The notes below the pieces were generated by a model. It had not been told where the DNA came from. It was given only the letters and a program-made list of their open reading frames with translations, and made no database searches. A stretch of DNA of 64,000 bases from Clostridia bacterium (GTDB lineage Bacteria > Bacillota > Clostridia > Oscillospirales > Acutalibacteraceae), in contig JAGAKX010000058.1 of NCBI GenBank assembly GCA_017625435.1, positions 60,560-124,559 of the forward strand, read 5' to 3'. The number at the start of each line of letters is the position of its first letter. The stretch's first letter is position 1. Of the stretch, positions 1-9,617 are shown one piece after another. The position numbers and the translations under genes were made by a program.

Positions 1-692
1 TAAGGATAAAGAGCAGCTGTGCCGTTTTCATCAATGGAGTGAACACCCGATACCCATGTGATGTTTTCATTCTTTACGTTGACAGTACCCCGTGTATTGT
101 AAAGTCTTGCAACTGCACCGTAGGGAACGGTATAGGGCTTATAAATGTAGGATACTGCAAAAACAGCCTTGTGCTCGTCCTTATCGTTGGTGTACTGAAG
201 ATTCCATACAAGGTAGCAGCCGTTATCCTGAGCCCCGAGAACGGGAGACTTTCCGTCTGTAACGGAAATTTCATAATAACCGTCCTTTTCGTTTATCTCA
301 TACTTAAGACTGCCGCCTTCTAATACAGTACCGTCTTTTGTCTGGAAGACATAAGAAAGATTAAGGTCCTTCATACCCTCTTCTGCCGCAAAATACAGAG
401 TTCCGGTATTTGAAACAGCTGTACCCGCAACAGGGGTTTTGTAGATATCTGTTACATCAACCGTATTTTCTACATAATACTGGAAGGAAGTAGCAGTAGC
501 CTCTTTCCATGAGGTTACGCTGGGATAAAGATAAATAACCTCAGGAGCATAAAAAGCAGTTCTGCTGCCTTCACCTGTAATGATTTCAGCATCCGCTTCC
601 ACGCTGAGCCCTGTAAGCGGGAAGAAGCAGAATGTTGTAAAAAGCATTACAAAGCAAAGGAAAATGCTTAAAGCTTTTTTGATAGTACGCAT
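1..692 (-). CDS. Secreted surface protein, N-terminal part only
   Basis: The gene runs off the left edge, so only about 230 N-terminal residues are visible. It starts at an ATG preceded by AGGAGA. The first 35 residues form a signal peptide (MRTIKKALSIFLCFVMLF, then FFPLTG and a polar junction). The rest matches the N-terminal region of the neighbouring 2039-residue protein: compare SYIYKPYTVPYGAVA and ITWVSGVHS here with STLYAPFVAPVGAAI and ILWVDGVHS there. The two are therefore tandem paralogues. It is probably exported and surface-exposed. Its function is unknown, and any C-terminal repeats lie outside the window. Confidence 0.8.
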   Translation of the reverse strand, partial: MRTIKKALSIFLCFVMLFTTFCFFPLTGLSVEADAEIITGEGSRTAFYAPEVIYLYPSVTSWKEATATSFQYYVENTVDVTDIYKTPVAGTAVSNTGTLYFAAEEGMKDLNLSYVFQTKDGTVLEGGSLKYEINEKDGYYEISVTDGKSPVLGAQDNGCYLVWNLQYTNDKDEHKAVFAVSYIYKPYTVPYGAVARLYNTRGTVNVKNENITWVSGVHSIDENGTAALYP

Positions 693-744
693 AGTGTTCG
701 TCTCCTAACATATCTTGGATTTAAAGACAATAATACTTATAGTC

Positions 745-773
745 ATTGTATCATATAAAACTAATTTTTTCAA
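745..773 (-). promoter_or_regulatory. Sigma-A-type promoter for the partial surface protein
   Basis: On the minus strand, -35 TTGAAA and -10 TACAAT are separated by 17 bp. They lie about 55 bp upstream of the start codon at 692. Confidence 0.6.
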
Positions 774-948
774 TAATTAAATAATAATTATAAATAAAAT
801 ATACTGACAAAATATTAAATCATAATTTATGCAAAGAGAACAAAAGCAAACGAAGCTCTTATTGCTGTAATTAACATTCCTTGCAAAACGTAATAAAAGA
901 ATAAGAATCAGAGCATTTTTTACCGAAAAGAAGTGACATAGATTTTAC

Positions 949-1098
949 ATTGCAGAGGTCGGCATCCCCTTACAACCCGCCTTCTTTGCAATAAAAACAT
1001 TGTTTTCAAGCTCCGCAGAATATAAAAATGTGCCTCTTGCAAAGCTTTTTGTTTCTCCGAACTGACTGCTGCGGGACGTCGAGGACGCCGTCCCCTAC
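949..1098. repeat. Family A inverted-repeat element
   Basis: A degenerate forward unit (GAGGTCGGCATCCCC) and a reverse unit (GGGACGTCGAGGACGCCGTC) flank about 95 bp of AT-rich DNA. This is one of the family A elements found in many gaps of the window. No gene is seen in the 690-1390 gap beyond this element, the next repeat and a terminator. Confidence 0.65.
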
Positions 1099-1190
1099 AC
1101 GAAGAATCATAAATTATGCAAAGAGAACAAATTGAATTCGGAATTCGTAATTTGGAATTCCGAGGTTTTTCTGAGAAGCAGACAGGCTCG

Positions 1191-1287
1191 GTAGGGGCGG
1201 GGTCTCCCCGCCCGTCACAAAGAGTTCTGATTTTTAATAACAAATGTCAGAGAAGTTATGATACGGGCGGGGAAACCCCGCCCCTAC
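1191..1287. repeat. Family B inverted-repeat element
   Basis: The left unit GTAGGGGCGGGGTCTCCCCG and right unit CGGGGAAACCCCGCCCCTAC are inverted around a core containing AGAAGTTATG. That core is shared with the family A elements. Confidence 0.75.
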
Positions 1288-1338
1288 GGGGATAAACCAC
1301 AGAAATTAATAAAAAAAATTAACATTCCGAATGGGCAG

Positions 1339-1375
1339 AAAAAACTGTCTGCAAAGCGGTGTGCCCTGCAGACAG
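1339..1375 (-). terminator. Rho-independent terminator of the giant surface protein gene
   Basis: On the minus strand a 9-bp stem (CTGTCTGCA / TGCAGACAG) is followed by a run of six T. It lies 15 bp beyond the stop codon. Confidence 0.75.
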
Positions 1376-1389
1376 AAATTAAGTTTTAT

Positions 1390-4300
1390 TTAGCTGAAAA
1401 GTCCTCTGAAGAAGTCGCCTATCTTCTTAAAGAAGCTGAGAAGCCAATCCCAGAATGACCACTTATTGACTGTGGGACCCTGGCCTGCGCCTGTGTCAAT
1501 CATTTCGCCTGCAATGGTAATCTTTACATCACCGGAGTTTGCAGGGATTGTGTAATAGCCGTCCATATCCATTTCAGCAGCCTCGCCGTTTATGTAAACG
1601 AAATACTTCTCATAAAGGAAGCTGGGGCTTAAATGAACTCTGAAGCGGATGGGCTGATCATCTGACCAGAACACTATTGCGCCGTCCTTTGTCTGGTAGG
1701 TGTCCTCAAGGATGAAGCTTGTGTTGTCAACAGAGGTGAAGTTGATACCTCTTGTGTTACCGCCTTCAACAATGGTGACTGTCTTTGTGGCTGTGAGAGA
1801 GCCTCGCTTAGCTGTAACTGTAACGGAGCCTGTGCCGATAGCATAAAGCTTGCCGTTTGCGAAGAATGCGATGCTGTCATCGGATGAAGTCCATTCTGCA
1901 TCAAATACCTCAACACCTGAGGGCATCTTTACAGCTCTGAGAGCAAGAGTTCTTCCGGTATACTGAACAACCGAGCCTTCAATAACAAGAGTTGCACCGA
2001 GGTCGGGACAGATTACCTGAATAAGAGATTCTATTCTGTCGGTTACTTCCGTAATTTCGTTCTGCTCGGATACGTCACGGTAGTTTCTGTCCATATAAAC
2101 TCTCTTGATTTCTGCAAGAGTAGCTTCAATTTCTGCCTTGTTTGCTTCAATTGTGGCATCATCTACTGTGCCGTCTTCAAGGATTTCCTTAAGCTGTGCC
2201 TCAAGGCTTTCAAGCTCTGAGTAATCACAGGGCTCTGTGTAAATTGCAGTATAGGTAGCATCACCTGTAACAGGCTTAATTCTCTTATCCCAGCTTATAA
2301 AGTAGTGCCAGAAGCCGTCCTCTGTCTGCACCTCGGGAGTTTCGGGAGCCTCTACGGTGTCACCGCTGAATGCCTTCACCTCAACCACTTTATCCTTAAG
2401 AACGAATCTGATTGTTCTTTCAATCTTGTGGATAACGTGCTCTCTTGAAAGCTCGTGTCCGCAGACTGAACAGTAAACAACGCTGTCAAATTCACCGTCT
2501 GTGGTTTCTGTTGCAGGAATTTCGTTTTCTCTGACGGGTTCACCGGGAGAATGCTCTGCAACGATGGGAAGAATTTCACCCTTCTTCTCAAGCTTGTTAC
2601 AGCAGTCCCAGTAAAGGTCGCCCGTGTAGCCTTCTTCGCCGCAGGTTGCTGCCTTGTTGTTTCTGAGCTCTGTTGCGCCTGAGTGGTTTTCGGGATTCTT
2701 TTCACCTGTCTTATGCTCTGTAGAAACTGCCTTATTACAGTCGGAGCAATAGGTTACGATATCCCATGTCTTTTCGGTTGTACAGGTACCCTCTACGATG
2801 TTTTCTTCCTTGGTATAGGTATCTGCAGTATGGTTATCGGGAGCAAGGCTGCCCTCCTTGTCGATTCTGCTGAGCTCTTCACCGCAGCCGAGACAGTATG
2901 TTACAACCTGCCAGGTATTGGGAGTGATACAGGTGCCTTCAACGGAATTTTCAATCTTGACATCCGTGCCGCCCGTATGCTTATCGGGATTCTTTTCACC
3001 CTTGTAGGTTCTGGTCTTTGTCTTGTCACCGCAGGCTGAACAGGTGGTATCAACTCTCCATACAGTCTCTGAAATACAGGTACCGGGAGTGTCAATATAA
3101 GCTTCGCCTTCAGATTCTGCAACGTGGTTAAGAACGTTCTTATTGCCGACCTTATTTGTTACGCTGATTACCTCTTTACAGCCGTTACAGGTAACGGTTT
3201 CAGTCCAAGTACGCTCGCTTACGCAGGTACCGGGCTTTTCATTGCTTATTGTTGTGGTGGTCTTGTGGTCAGCGTGGTTTTCGGGATTGGTTTCTCCTTC
3301 CTTATGAGTTGAAGAAATCTTATGCTTACAGGCTTCAACCGAGCAGTAAACAACTTCATCCCATTCTGCGGGCTCGGTACAGGTTGCAGTTGTCTTGTTT
3401 TCAATAACAGCTGCAGCAGGTGTATGCTCAAGCTTTCCGCCGTCAACATAGAAGAAGGTTTCTGTTGACATTTCAGTCCTACACATTGAACATACCTTAT
3501 AGTATTCAGCGTAAGAATAGCAGGTCTTTTCTGCCTTGAGCTGTCCCTCGAGACCCTCAACGATTATATCAATGTAATCGTGGGGAACAAAGTCTGTCTT
3601 TGTTTCACGGCTGATTTCGAAATATTCCTTACCTGCAGGAATATCGTCACAGCAGTTCTTAACGGTACAGTAAACAACCAGGTCATAGGTACCGGCAACG
3701 GTACAGGTTGCATTTGTTCTGTTTTCAACCACAGGCGTACCGGGGGTGTGACCCTTTGCATCAACGTAATCGGAAACGTATGTATGAGTTGAATCATTCT
3801 TACAGGTGTAGGTTGTAAAGCCCTCTTCGGTACAGGTGGGAGCAGTTACTTCAGCCTTGTAGTCGTGACCGAGCTTTGTGATTGTGAAGGCTGTGAGGTC
3901 TTCAGCTCCGCCTTCTGCCTTGATATCTGCATCTGCTGCAAAGTAGAGATTACATACTGAGCAGGTGTTATATGCTTCGTGACCGTCCTCTTCACAGGTT
4001 GCGGGGGTCATTTCGGTAAGGGTAAACTTGTGTCCCTGAGCCTCTACCTTGAAGGAGGTGGTGTCAGTCTTGCCGTATACGGACATTGCGTCCTCGTCCT
4101 TACCGAAGAAAAGACCGCAGACTACGCAGTTTTTGTAGGAAGTCCAACCGTCTGTAATACAGGTTGCGGGAATCTCTGCTGAAGCTACCGTGAAGCTGTG
4201 ACCCTTTGCAGGTGAATCCTCTTCCTTTGTGCCGCCACAACGTGAGCAGGTGTATGTTATTGTTCCCGCCGTAAGACAGGTTGCGGAATCGGACACTTTA

Positions 4301-7300
4301 CTCCAAGCGTGACCCTTTGCAGGGATTTCTTCCTCGTGCTTATATCCGCAACGGGTACATTCTCTGGAGTTAAGACCTGTGTTTTCACAGTCTGAATCCT
4401 TATATGCATCAGTAAAGGACATTGTTACGTTGTCAAGAAGCTCATATTCAGCAACGAAATCCGCCTTTTCGGTAATTGCGTCAACAGTCTTATTCCATGT
4501 TCTCCTATAGTGGCTGTGATTGAAGCCTGTGCTTACTCCGTTATAGTATTCCACGCAGTCAGAGGGAACGAGAGTGCTGAAGGCTGTGCCGTGTGCAACA
4601 TTGTCTATAGTTACGGTCTTTTCGTTACCGTCCTTATCCCTGTAGGTAAAGGTTACGGTGTAGGTATTGATTTCTTCTGTATACTGAGCCGTGTAGCTTG
4701 TGTTACCTTCAACTATACCGATAGCAGGAGACCATCCGGTAAAGGTGTATGTATATTTACCTGAGGGGTCAGTCTTTGAAGGCTGAGCACCGGAATAAGA
4801 GGGAGTATCTCCGTAAAGGTAGGTTTTTTCTTCAAGTATTGTTCCGTTGGAATCGTACCATATAACGGTGTAGGAGTTGAGTGTGCTTTCAAACTGAGCC
4901 TTGAAGGTAATATCTTCGGTTACGGGAATATTTGTATCCTTATCCCAGCCCCTGAAGGTGTAGGTATACTGAGCATCTGCAGGCTTTGTGGGGAAAGAAC
5001 TCTGGTTAAAGGAGGGCTTTTCACCGTAATTAACGATATCTGTTTCAATGATACCGCTCCAGCTTTCCCAGTTAACGGTAAACTTTTTAATGTCCCACTT
5101 AGCTCTGAGGGTAATGTCACCGTAAACACCGGAAACCTCTTCGCCTGCGTTGTAAAGCTTCGTTACCCAGTTGCCGTTTTCAAGTGATGTTACTTCCCAG
5201 CCTACGAAGTTGTAGTTTGCACTTGTGACTGTGGGAAGAGTTATTGTGTCTTCAATTGTGTAAGAGGTTACTTTTTCGCCTAACACAGCATCAATAACAT
5301 CGCTGTCATTAAGGTCATAGGTAATGGTGTAATCCTTTGCTTCCCATATTGCGCTTACGGGATAGTTCTTAGCAGGCATTGTTTCGGGAAGAGCAGGGCT
5401 CCAGCCCTTGAACTCATAGCCTGTCTTTGTGGGATCGGCAGGTGCGGTTATTGCAGTACCGTAATCTTCAGTAATACTGCTGACAGATGAACCGCCCTTT
5501 GAATCAAAGGTGATTGTGTACTTGTTTACAGTCCACTTTGCATTTGCTGTTACATCACCGAGAAGCGTATAGGGGAAGGTAATATCCCATCCTGCGAAGG
5601 TGTGACCTTCCTTTGTGGGATTAGCAGGAGCTGAAATCTGAGTGTTGTAATTCTGTGTAATGGGAGCAATTGCAGTACCGCCGTTTGTATTGAAGGTCAT
5701 TGTGTACTTCTTTATAGTCCAGATTTCATACAGATTTTTGTCATAAAGACTGACAGTCACAGGACTTTCTTTATCACCTGATGCTGCATTTCTGTCTGAA
5801 CTCCAACCCAGAAAATCATAGCCGACTCTTTGAGCAGGTGTTGAAAGAGAAACATCTGCAGAAACATTTGTGCCGATTTTAACTACATATTCAGCTTTGT
5901 TTGTGTCTGTTGCACTATGATTTGCATAAACAGGAACAAGAATTTCCAAGCCTGTAACAGTACCGAGATCACTATCTGTACCGCCGGTGATTGTTGTCTT
6001 GATTCTAGCAACTGCCTTATTAACATCTTCCTGAGTTGCACAGGGATTACCAAGCACATAAGCAGCATTTTCAAGTCCCTGAATATACCAACCAAAGCCC
6101 TGAGAGTAATTATTTTCATTGATACTTGTTCCCTGAAGAACAAGGTTACGGAGATCTATCTTGCTAACGCCTGTAACATTAATCTGAACAAAGCTGTTAT
6201 TCCATACGGTATATCTAGTCCACTGTGAGATATTAGACGGATTTATACCTTTAGCAGCAGCTTTAATCGTTAGAGTTCCGGTTTCAATCGCCCTATTCCA
6301 GACATTATGATATTTAACTGCACAGTCCTTATTATTCGCTGATGATATTTCTGTACCACGAGATGCATTATAATATTCTTCTCGACGATCTTCTTCTGAA
6401 CCTGCACTGCTATAACTACCTAAATCGTATCCGTCTTTAGAACCCTGATAGTTATATCCGGTGTAATCAGCAATATAATATCCTCCGGATTCAGTCTCCT
6501 GAGAGTCGGTTATCATATAACCAATCTTAAAATTGGGAATCTGATTAAAATTTGAATAACGGCTTGTGTCTACGGTAATATTTGCAACAGGGCTGACAAC
6601 ATTTACTCGAGTATGATTTTTATTAGAGTGAGCACCATGTAACCATGTAATACTATCGGACATTCCGTTAGAAGCTTCTTGAATCCAGTATGTTTTCGCT
6701 TGATTATTATTAAAACCGGAATTCATAAACGCACCCGCCATAGGGATAAAATTATCCGTACGAGGATACCAATGCGCAGCACCGGTATAACTACTTGTAC
6801 TTGAGCTATGAACACCATCTACCCATAAAATTGATCCAAGCCAAGTGCTACCACCTGCCTCTGCCTCAATAGCAGCACCAACGGGAGCAACAAAAGGAGC
6901 ATAAAGTGTTGAGAAAGCATAGTAGGTTGCGGTATGACCGTCGGAGAAGGTAAGAGTAATTGTCCATTTTATACCTGCAACATCTCCTGCGGACATACCG
7001 GTACCGTCAAGGTAAAGCTGAAGTCCGTCAAAATACATATAGTCCTTAGGACGGTTAGCATCAATATCAGAAAATGCCCATTTCTGTTCAAAAGAACTTC
7101 CTGCATCCGTAGAAGAGCCGCCGATTACAGGTTCGCCGTAATTACCGACTGCTGCTGTAACATTGAACTCAAAATGTGTTGCACCGGGAGCATAGATGCT
7201 GATTATACCGGTAGTTTTTGCTCTGTTGCTCTCAAGAGTAACATTACCGTTTTCATCAACTATGTTGTTGACATAGTACTGACCCGATTTGGTTGCACCC

Positions 7301-7509
7301 GTTGAGGGGGTCATATAAATTGTTTCGGGGACGGTGATAATAACGTCATCCACCCTGTTATACGCATTTGCATTGCCTGCAACAGAAACTGCTGCACCTG
7401 CGGCTGCGTTTGCCTTTATGCCCGTCTCGGGGAGCACAAAGAAGCATAATGTTGTGAAGAGCATTACTAAAGAAAGAAGCACGCTGAGCGATTTCTTTAA
7501 CTTAGTCAT
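1390..7509 (-). CDS. Giant secreted InlB-repeat / Cys-rich surface protein (2039 aa)
   Basis: Starts at ATG after AAGGAGATG. Residues 1-36 are a signal peptide. An N-terminal region of about 550 residues is shared with the partial paralogue upstream. Residues 600-1045 carry about six InlB-type (Listeria-Bacteroides) repeats with F.GW motifs. Residues 1045-1690 hold roughly a dozen Cys-rich modules with paired C..C motifs (CSRCG, CSVCG), which resemble small zinc ribbons. A helical stretch at about 1765-1820 precedes a Big_2-like Ig fold at about 1840-1915. The protein has no LPXTG motif. It ends in an aromatic amphipathic tail (WSFWDWLLSFFKKIGDFF). It is probably a cell-surface adhesin or matrix protein; the ligand is unknown. 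The absence of a sortase signal suggests the tail could be the retention element, which is inference. Confidence 0.85.
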   Translation of the reverse strand: MTKLKKSLSVLLSLVMLFTTLCFFVLPETGIKANAAAGAAVSVAGNANAYNRVDDVIITVPETIYMTPSTGATKSGQYYVNNIVDENGNVTLESNRAKTTGIISIYAPGATHFEFNVTAAVGNYGEPVIGGSSTDAGSSFEQKWAFSDIDANRPKDYMYFDGLQLYLDGTGMSAGDVAGIKWTITLTFSDGHTATYYAFSTLYAPFVAPVGAAIEAEAGGSTWLGSILWVDGVHSSSTSSYTGAAHWYPRTDNFIPMAGAFMNSGFNNNQAKTYWIQEASNGMSDSITWLHGAHSNKNHTRVNVVSPVANITVDTSRYSNFNQIPNFKIGYMITDSQETESGGYYIADYTGYNYQGSKDGYDLGSYSSAGSEEDRREEYYNASRGTEISSANNKDCAVKYHNVWNRAIETGTLTIKAAAKGINPSNISQWTRYTVWNNSFVQINVTGVSKIDLRNLVLQGTSINENNYSQGFGWYIQGLENAAYVLGNPCATQEDVNKAVARIKTTITGGTDSDLGTVTGLEILVPVYANHSATDTNKAEYVVKIGTNVSADVSLSTPAQRVGYDFLGWSSDRNAASGDKESPVTVSLYDKNLYEIWTIKKYTMTFNTNGGTAIAPITQNYNTQISAPANPTKEGHTFAGWDITFPYTLLGDVTANAKWTVNKYTITFDSKGGSSVSSITEDYGTAITAPADPTKTGYEFKGWSPALPETMPAKNYPVSAIWEAKDYTITYDLNDSDVIDAVLGEKVTSYTIEDTITLPTVTSANYNFVGWEVTSLENGNWVTKLYNAGEEVSGVYGDITLRAKWDIKKFTVNWESWSGIIETDIVNYGEKPSFNQSSFPTKPADAQYTYTFRGWDKDTNIPVTEDITFKAQFESTLNSYTVIWYDSNGTILEEKTYLYGDTPSYSGAQPSKTDPSGKYTYTFTGWSPAIGIVEGNTSYTAQYTEEINTYTVTFTYRDKDGNEKTVTIDNVAHGTAFSTLVPSDCVEYYNGVSTGFNHSHYRRTWNKTVDAITEKADFVAEYELLDNVTMSFTDAYKDSDCENTGLNSRECTRCGYKHEEEIPAKGHAWSKVSDSATCLTAGTITYTCSRCGGTKEEDSPAKGHSFTVASAEIPATCITDGWTSYKNCVVCGLFFGKDEDAMSVYGKTDTTSFKVEAQGHKFTLTEMTPATCEEDGHEAYNTCSVCNLYFAADADIKAEGGAEDLTAFTITKLGHDYKAEVTAPTCTEEGFTTYTCKNDSTHTYVSDYVDAKGHTPGTPVVENRTNATCTVAGTYDLVVYCTVKNCCDDIPAGKEYFEISRETKTDFVPHDYIDIIVEGLEGQLKAEKTCYSYAEYYKVCSMCRTEMSTETFFYVDGGKLEHTPAAAVIENKTTATCTEPAEWDEVVYCSVEACKHKISSTHKEGETNPENHADHKTTTTISNEKPGTCVSERTWTETVTCNGCKEVISVTNKVGNKNVLNHVAESEGEAYIDTPGTCISETVWRVDTTCSACGDKTKTRTYKGEKNPDKHTGGTDVKIENSVEGTCITPNTWQVVTYCLGCGEELSRIDKEGSLAPDNHTADTYTKEENIVEGTCTTEKTWDIVTYCSDCNKAVSTEHKTGEKNPENHSGATELRNNKAATCGEEGYTGDLYWDCCNKLEKKGEILPIVAEHSPGEPVRENEIPATETTDGEFDSVVYCSVCGHELSREHVIHKIERTIRFVLKDKVVEVKAFSGDTVEAPETPEVQTEDGFWHYFISWDKRIKPVTGDATYTAIYTEPCDYSELESLEAQLKEILEDGTVDDATIEANKAEIEATLAEIKRVYMDRNYRDVSEQNEITEVTDRIESLIQVICPDLGATLVIEGSVVQYTGRTLALRAVKMPSGVEVFDAEWTSSDDSIAFFANGKLYAIGTGSVTVTAKRGSLTATKTVTIVEGGNTRGINFTSVDNTSFILEDTYQTKDGAIVFWSDDQPIRFRVHLSPSFLYEKYFVYINGEAAEMDMDGYYTIPANSGDVKITIAGEMIDTGAGQGPTVNKWSFWDWLLSFFKKIGDFFRGLFS

Positions 7510-7562
7510 TTTCTCACATCTCCTTAACCAAAGAAAATTTCTATATACCTATAGTTGTAACT

Positions 7563-7591
7563 ATTTTACCATTATTCCTAAAATATTTCAA
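7563..7591 (-). promoter_or_regulatory. Promoter of the giant surface protein gene
   Basis: On the minus strand, -35 TTGAAA, 17-bp spacer and -10 TAAAAT lie about 55 bp upstream of the ATG at 7509. Confidence 0.65.
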
Positions 7592-7678
7592 TATAATAAT
7601 ATATAAATAGCAGGGTGCAGATTTACCAAAATTTTTTTATTTTTTTTGTGGATGAGGCACTAACGTAAAATAATTCTT

Positions 7679-8071
7679 GTAGGGGTCGGCGTCCCCGACG
7701 ACCCGTCCTGATGAAAATAACAATATCCGTATAAAATCACGTGGCAGATAAAAAATGCACCGCTAAGGGTCATTGCATCTGTATTTTCAATTTCTGTCTG
7801 CGGGATGTCGGGAACGCCATCCCCTACAATGTTAAATTTACGGCACAGCCTCGAGGGACATAACTTCTGCAAATTTATTACCTGCACGCGGGACGCCGAG
7901 GGCGGAAGGAGCAAGGCGCTTCCGGTGGAAGAGGGAGCCTTGTGTTTCCGAGGGTCGTCTCCTACAATAATTACAACCCTTTTGAACGGGTCGTCGAGGA
8001 CGCCGACCCCTACAAGGCTTCGCCTTTCATCTCCGAATTCATTTTGCACTTTGCATTCTGCACTTTGCACT
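7679..8071. repeat. Family A element, extra reverse unit and heptamer tail
   Basis: A forward unit starts at 7679 (GTAGGGGTCGGCGTCCCCGA). A reverse unit ends at 7827 (CGGGAACGCCATCCCCTAC), followed by the outer-arm sequence GGCACAGCCTCGAGG. A further reverse unit lies at 7987-8013. A short heptamer run (TTGCACT, TTGCATTC) lies at 8044-8071. No gene is visible in the 7510-8084 gap. Confidence 0.75.
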
Positions 8072-8072
8072 A

Positions 8073-8106
8073 AAAAATCCGCCCTTATAAAAGGACGGAT
8101 TTTTTT
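8073..8106 (-). terminator. Terminator overlapping the end of the histidine kinase gene
   Basis: AAAATCCGTCCTTTTATAAG forms one arm of a hairpin closed by GGGCGGATTTTT on the minus strand. The kinase stop codon lies inside the hairpin. Confidence 0.7.
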
Positions 8107-9617
8107 ATGTCGAACCAGAATTCCACACCGCCGGGAACATTTCTGACACCGTAATCCTGATTGTGAAGCTTCTGAATTGAAGCCACAATTGCAAGACCCA
8201 GTCCGAAGCGTCCCTGAGAACGGGAAAGAGCCTTATCTGCACGATAGAAGGAATCCCATATTTTGTCGATATGCTTTTCCTCTATATGCTCACCGGTATT
8301 AAATACGTAAACACGGTAGCGGTCTCCGAGCACTTCGGCACGGCAGAGGATTTTTCTGTCACCGCCTATGTGGGATACCGCATTTGAAAGGTAGTTGTTT
8401 ATAACGGAATAGAGAATTATGCTGTCGCCGTTACCGATATATTCGGGGTTAATGTCATTTTCAGAGGTTATCCCCTTTTCCTCAAAGAGGGCGGAATTTT
8501 TCTCGTACCAGTCCCTCACCATATCGCGGATACTGAAATTTTCACGTACGGGCTCATAAGCACCCGAGGAATACTTCGTGATTTCAAGAAGACGCATAAT
8601 CATATTGTTCATCCGCACGGTTTCATCGGAAATTACATCGCAGTATTCTGAGGCTGCCTTACCGTTGCCTGCCTCGTAGAACATTTTTGCACCCTCGGCA
8701 TAGCCCTGAATAATGGCAATGGGGGTCTTGAGCTCATGGGAAATACCCGAAATAAAGGTCTGACGGAGATTGTCAATTGTCCTTTCGTTTTCAATGTCCT
8801 TAAGAAGCTTTGCGTTTTTCTCACTAAGGTCGGAAAGTGCCTCATCAAGGGCATCGGACAGGGTATTTATACTTTGGGACAGCTGTGTCATTTCAATAAG
8901 CTTTGTGGGAGGACACTTTTTCGAGAAATCGAGCTTTGCCATACGTCCCGTGATTTCACACATATTGTCTATGGGCTTGGAGAACTTTCTAAGATACAGA
9001 ATCAGAATAAAAAAGCCTATGGAAAGAGACGACATAAAGAAGCCGAAGGCAACAATAAAGTCAATTTTCGTGGTTGAGATAACCTGGCTTACCTGCATAC
9101 AGACCTCTATTCGCTCGCCCTCGGGCAGGTGGAAATAGCAGACAAGGAAGTCAACATCAATGTTACCGCCGTCATAGGTCTTGATAAGAAAGCCCCTGTC
9201 GCCCGTTGATACCGCACCCTGAGAGGTGCTGTAGGTCAGCTTATATTTCGAATCCACTGTGTTTGCTGAGGAAATTTTCAGAGGAAGGGACATTCTGTCC
9301 GGGTCAAGGGTGGAGTATATAAATCTGTCGTCTGCAGCATATATTTCAATATTTGAGTCATAGCCCTTTTCAATATCCCTGAGAGTATCGGTAAAATAAT
9401 CCGTACCGTAGGCGTTTGCAATTTCGTCTGCGGCGAAATAGAGCCTTGTTGCAGGATTCAGGTAATACACCCATTCGGGCAGGGCATTATAGGCAAGCGT
9501 AATTACACTTACCGCAATAAAAAAAATCAAAGCGATGCTGCTAAGGAGCCTCGCCGTGATTGTTTTCTGTCTTCTGATGGGTTTTACTTTTTCCGAGGCG
9601 TTATTCTTTTTACGCAT
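8085..9617 (-). CDS. Sensor histidine kinase
   Basis: A 510-residue membrane sensor. TM helices lie at about 24-44 and 187-209 and enclose an extracellular sensory domain of about 140 residues. A HAMP-like linker follows, then a HisKA domain with phospho-acceptor His294 in SGISHELKTPIAI, and an HATPase domain with N box, DKIWDSFYR (F box region) and GLGLAI. The start overlaps the stop of the upstream response regulator by 8 bp, so the pair is co-transcribed and translationally coupled. It autophosphorylates and passes phosphate to the regulator; the stimulus cannot be told from sequence. Confidence 0.93.
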   Translation of the reverse strand: MRKKNNASEKVKPIRRQKTITARLLSSIALIFFIAVSVITLAYNALPEWVYYLNPATRLYFAADEIANAYGTDYFTDTLRDIEKGYDSNIEIYAADDRFIYSTLDPDRMSLPLKISSANTVDSKYKLTYSTSQGAVSTGDRGFLIKTYDGGNIDVDFLVCYFHLPEGERIEVCMQVSQVISTTKIDFIVAFGFFMSSLSIGFFILILYLRKFSKPIDNMCEITGRMAKLDFSKKCPPTKLIEMTQLSQSINTLSDALDEALSDLSEKNAKLLKDIENERTIDNLRQTFISGISHELKTPIAIIQGYAEGAKMFYEAGNGKAASEYCDVISDETVRMNNMIMRLLEITKYSSGAYEPVRENFSIRDMVRDWYEKNSALFEEKGITSENDINPEYIGNGDSIILYSVINNYLSNAVSHIGGDRKILCRAEVLGDRYRVYVFNTGEHIEEKHIDKIWDSFYRADKALSRSQGRFGLGLAIVASIQKLHNQDYGVRNVPGGVEFWFDIKKSVLL

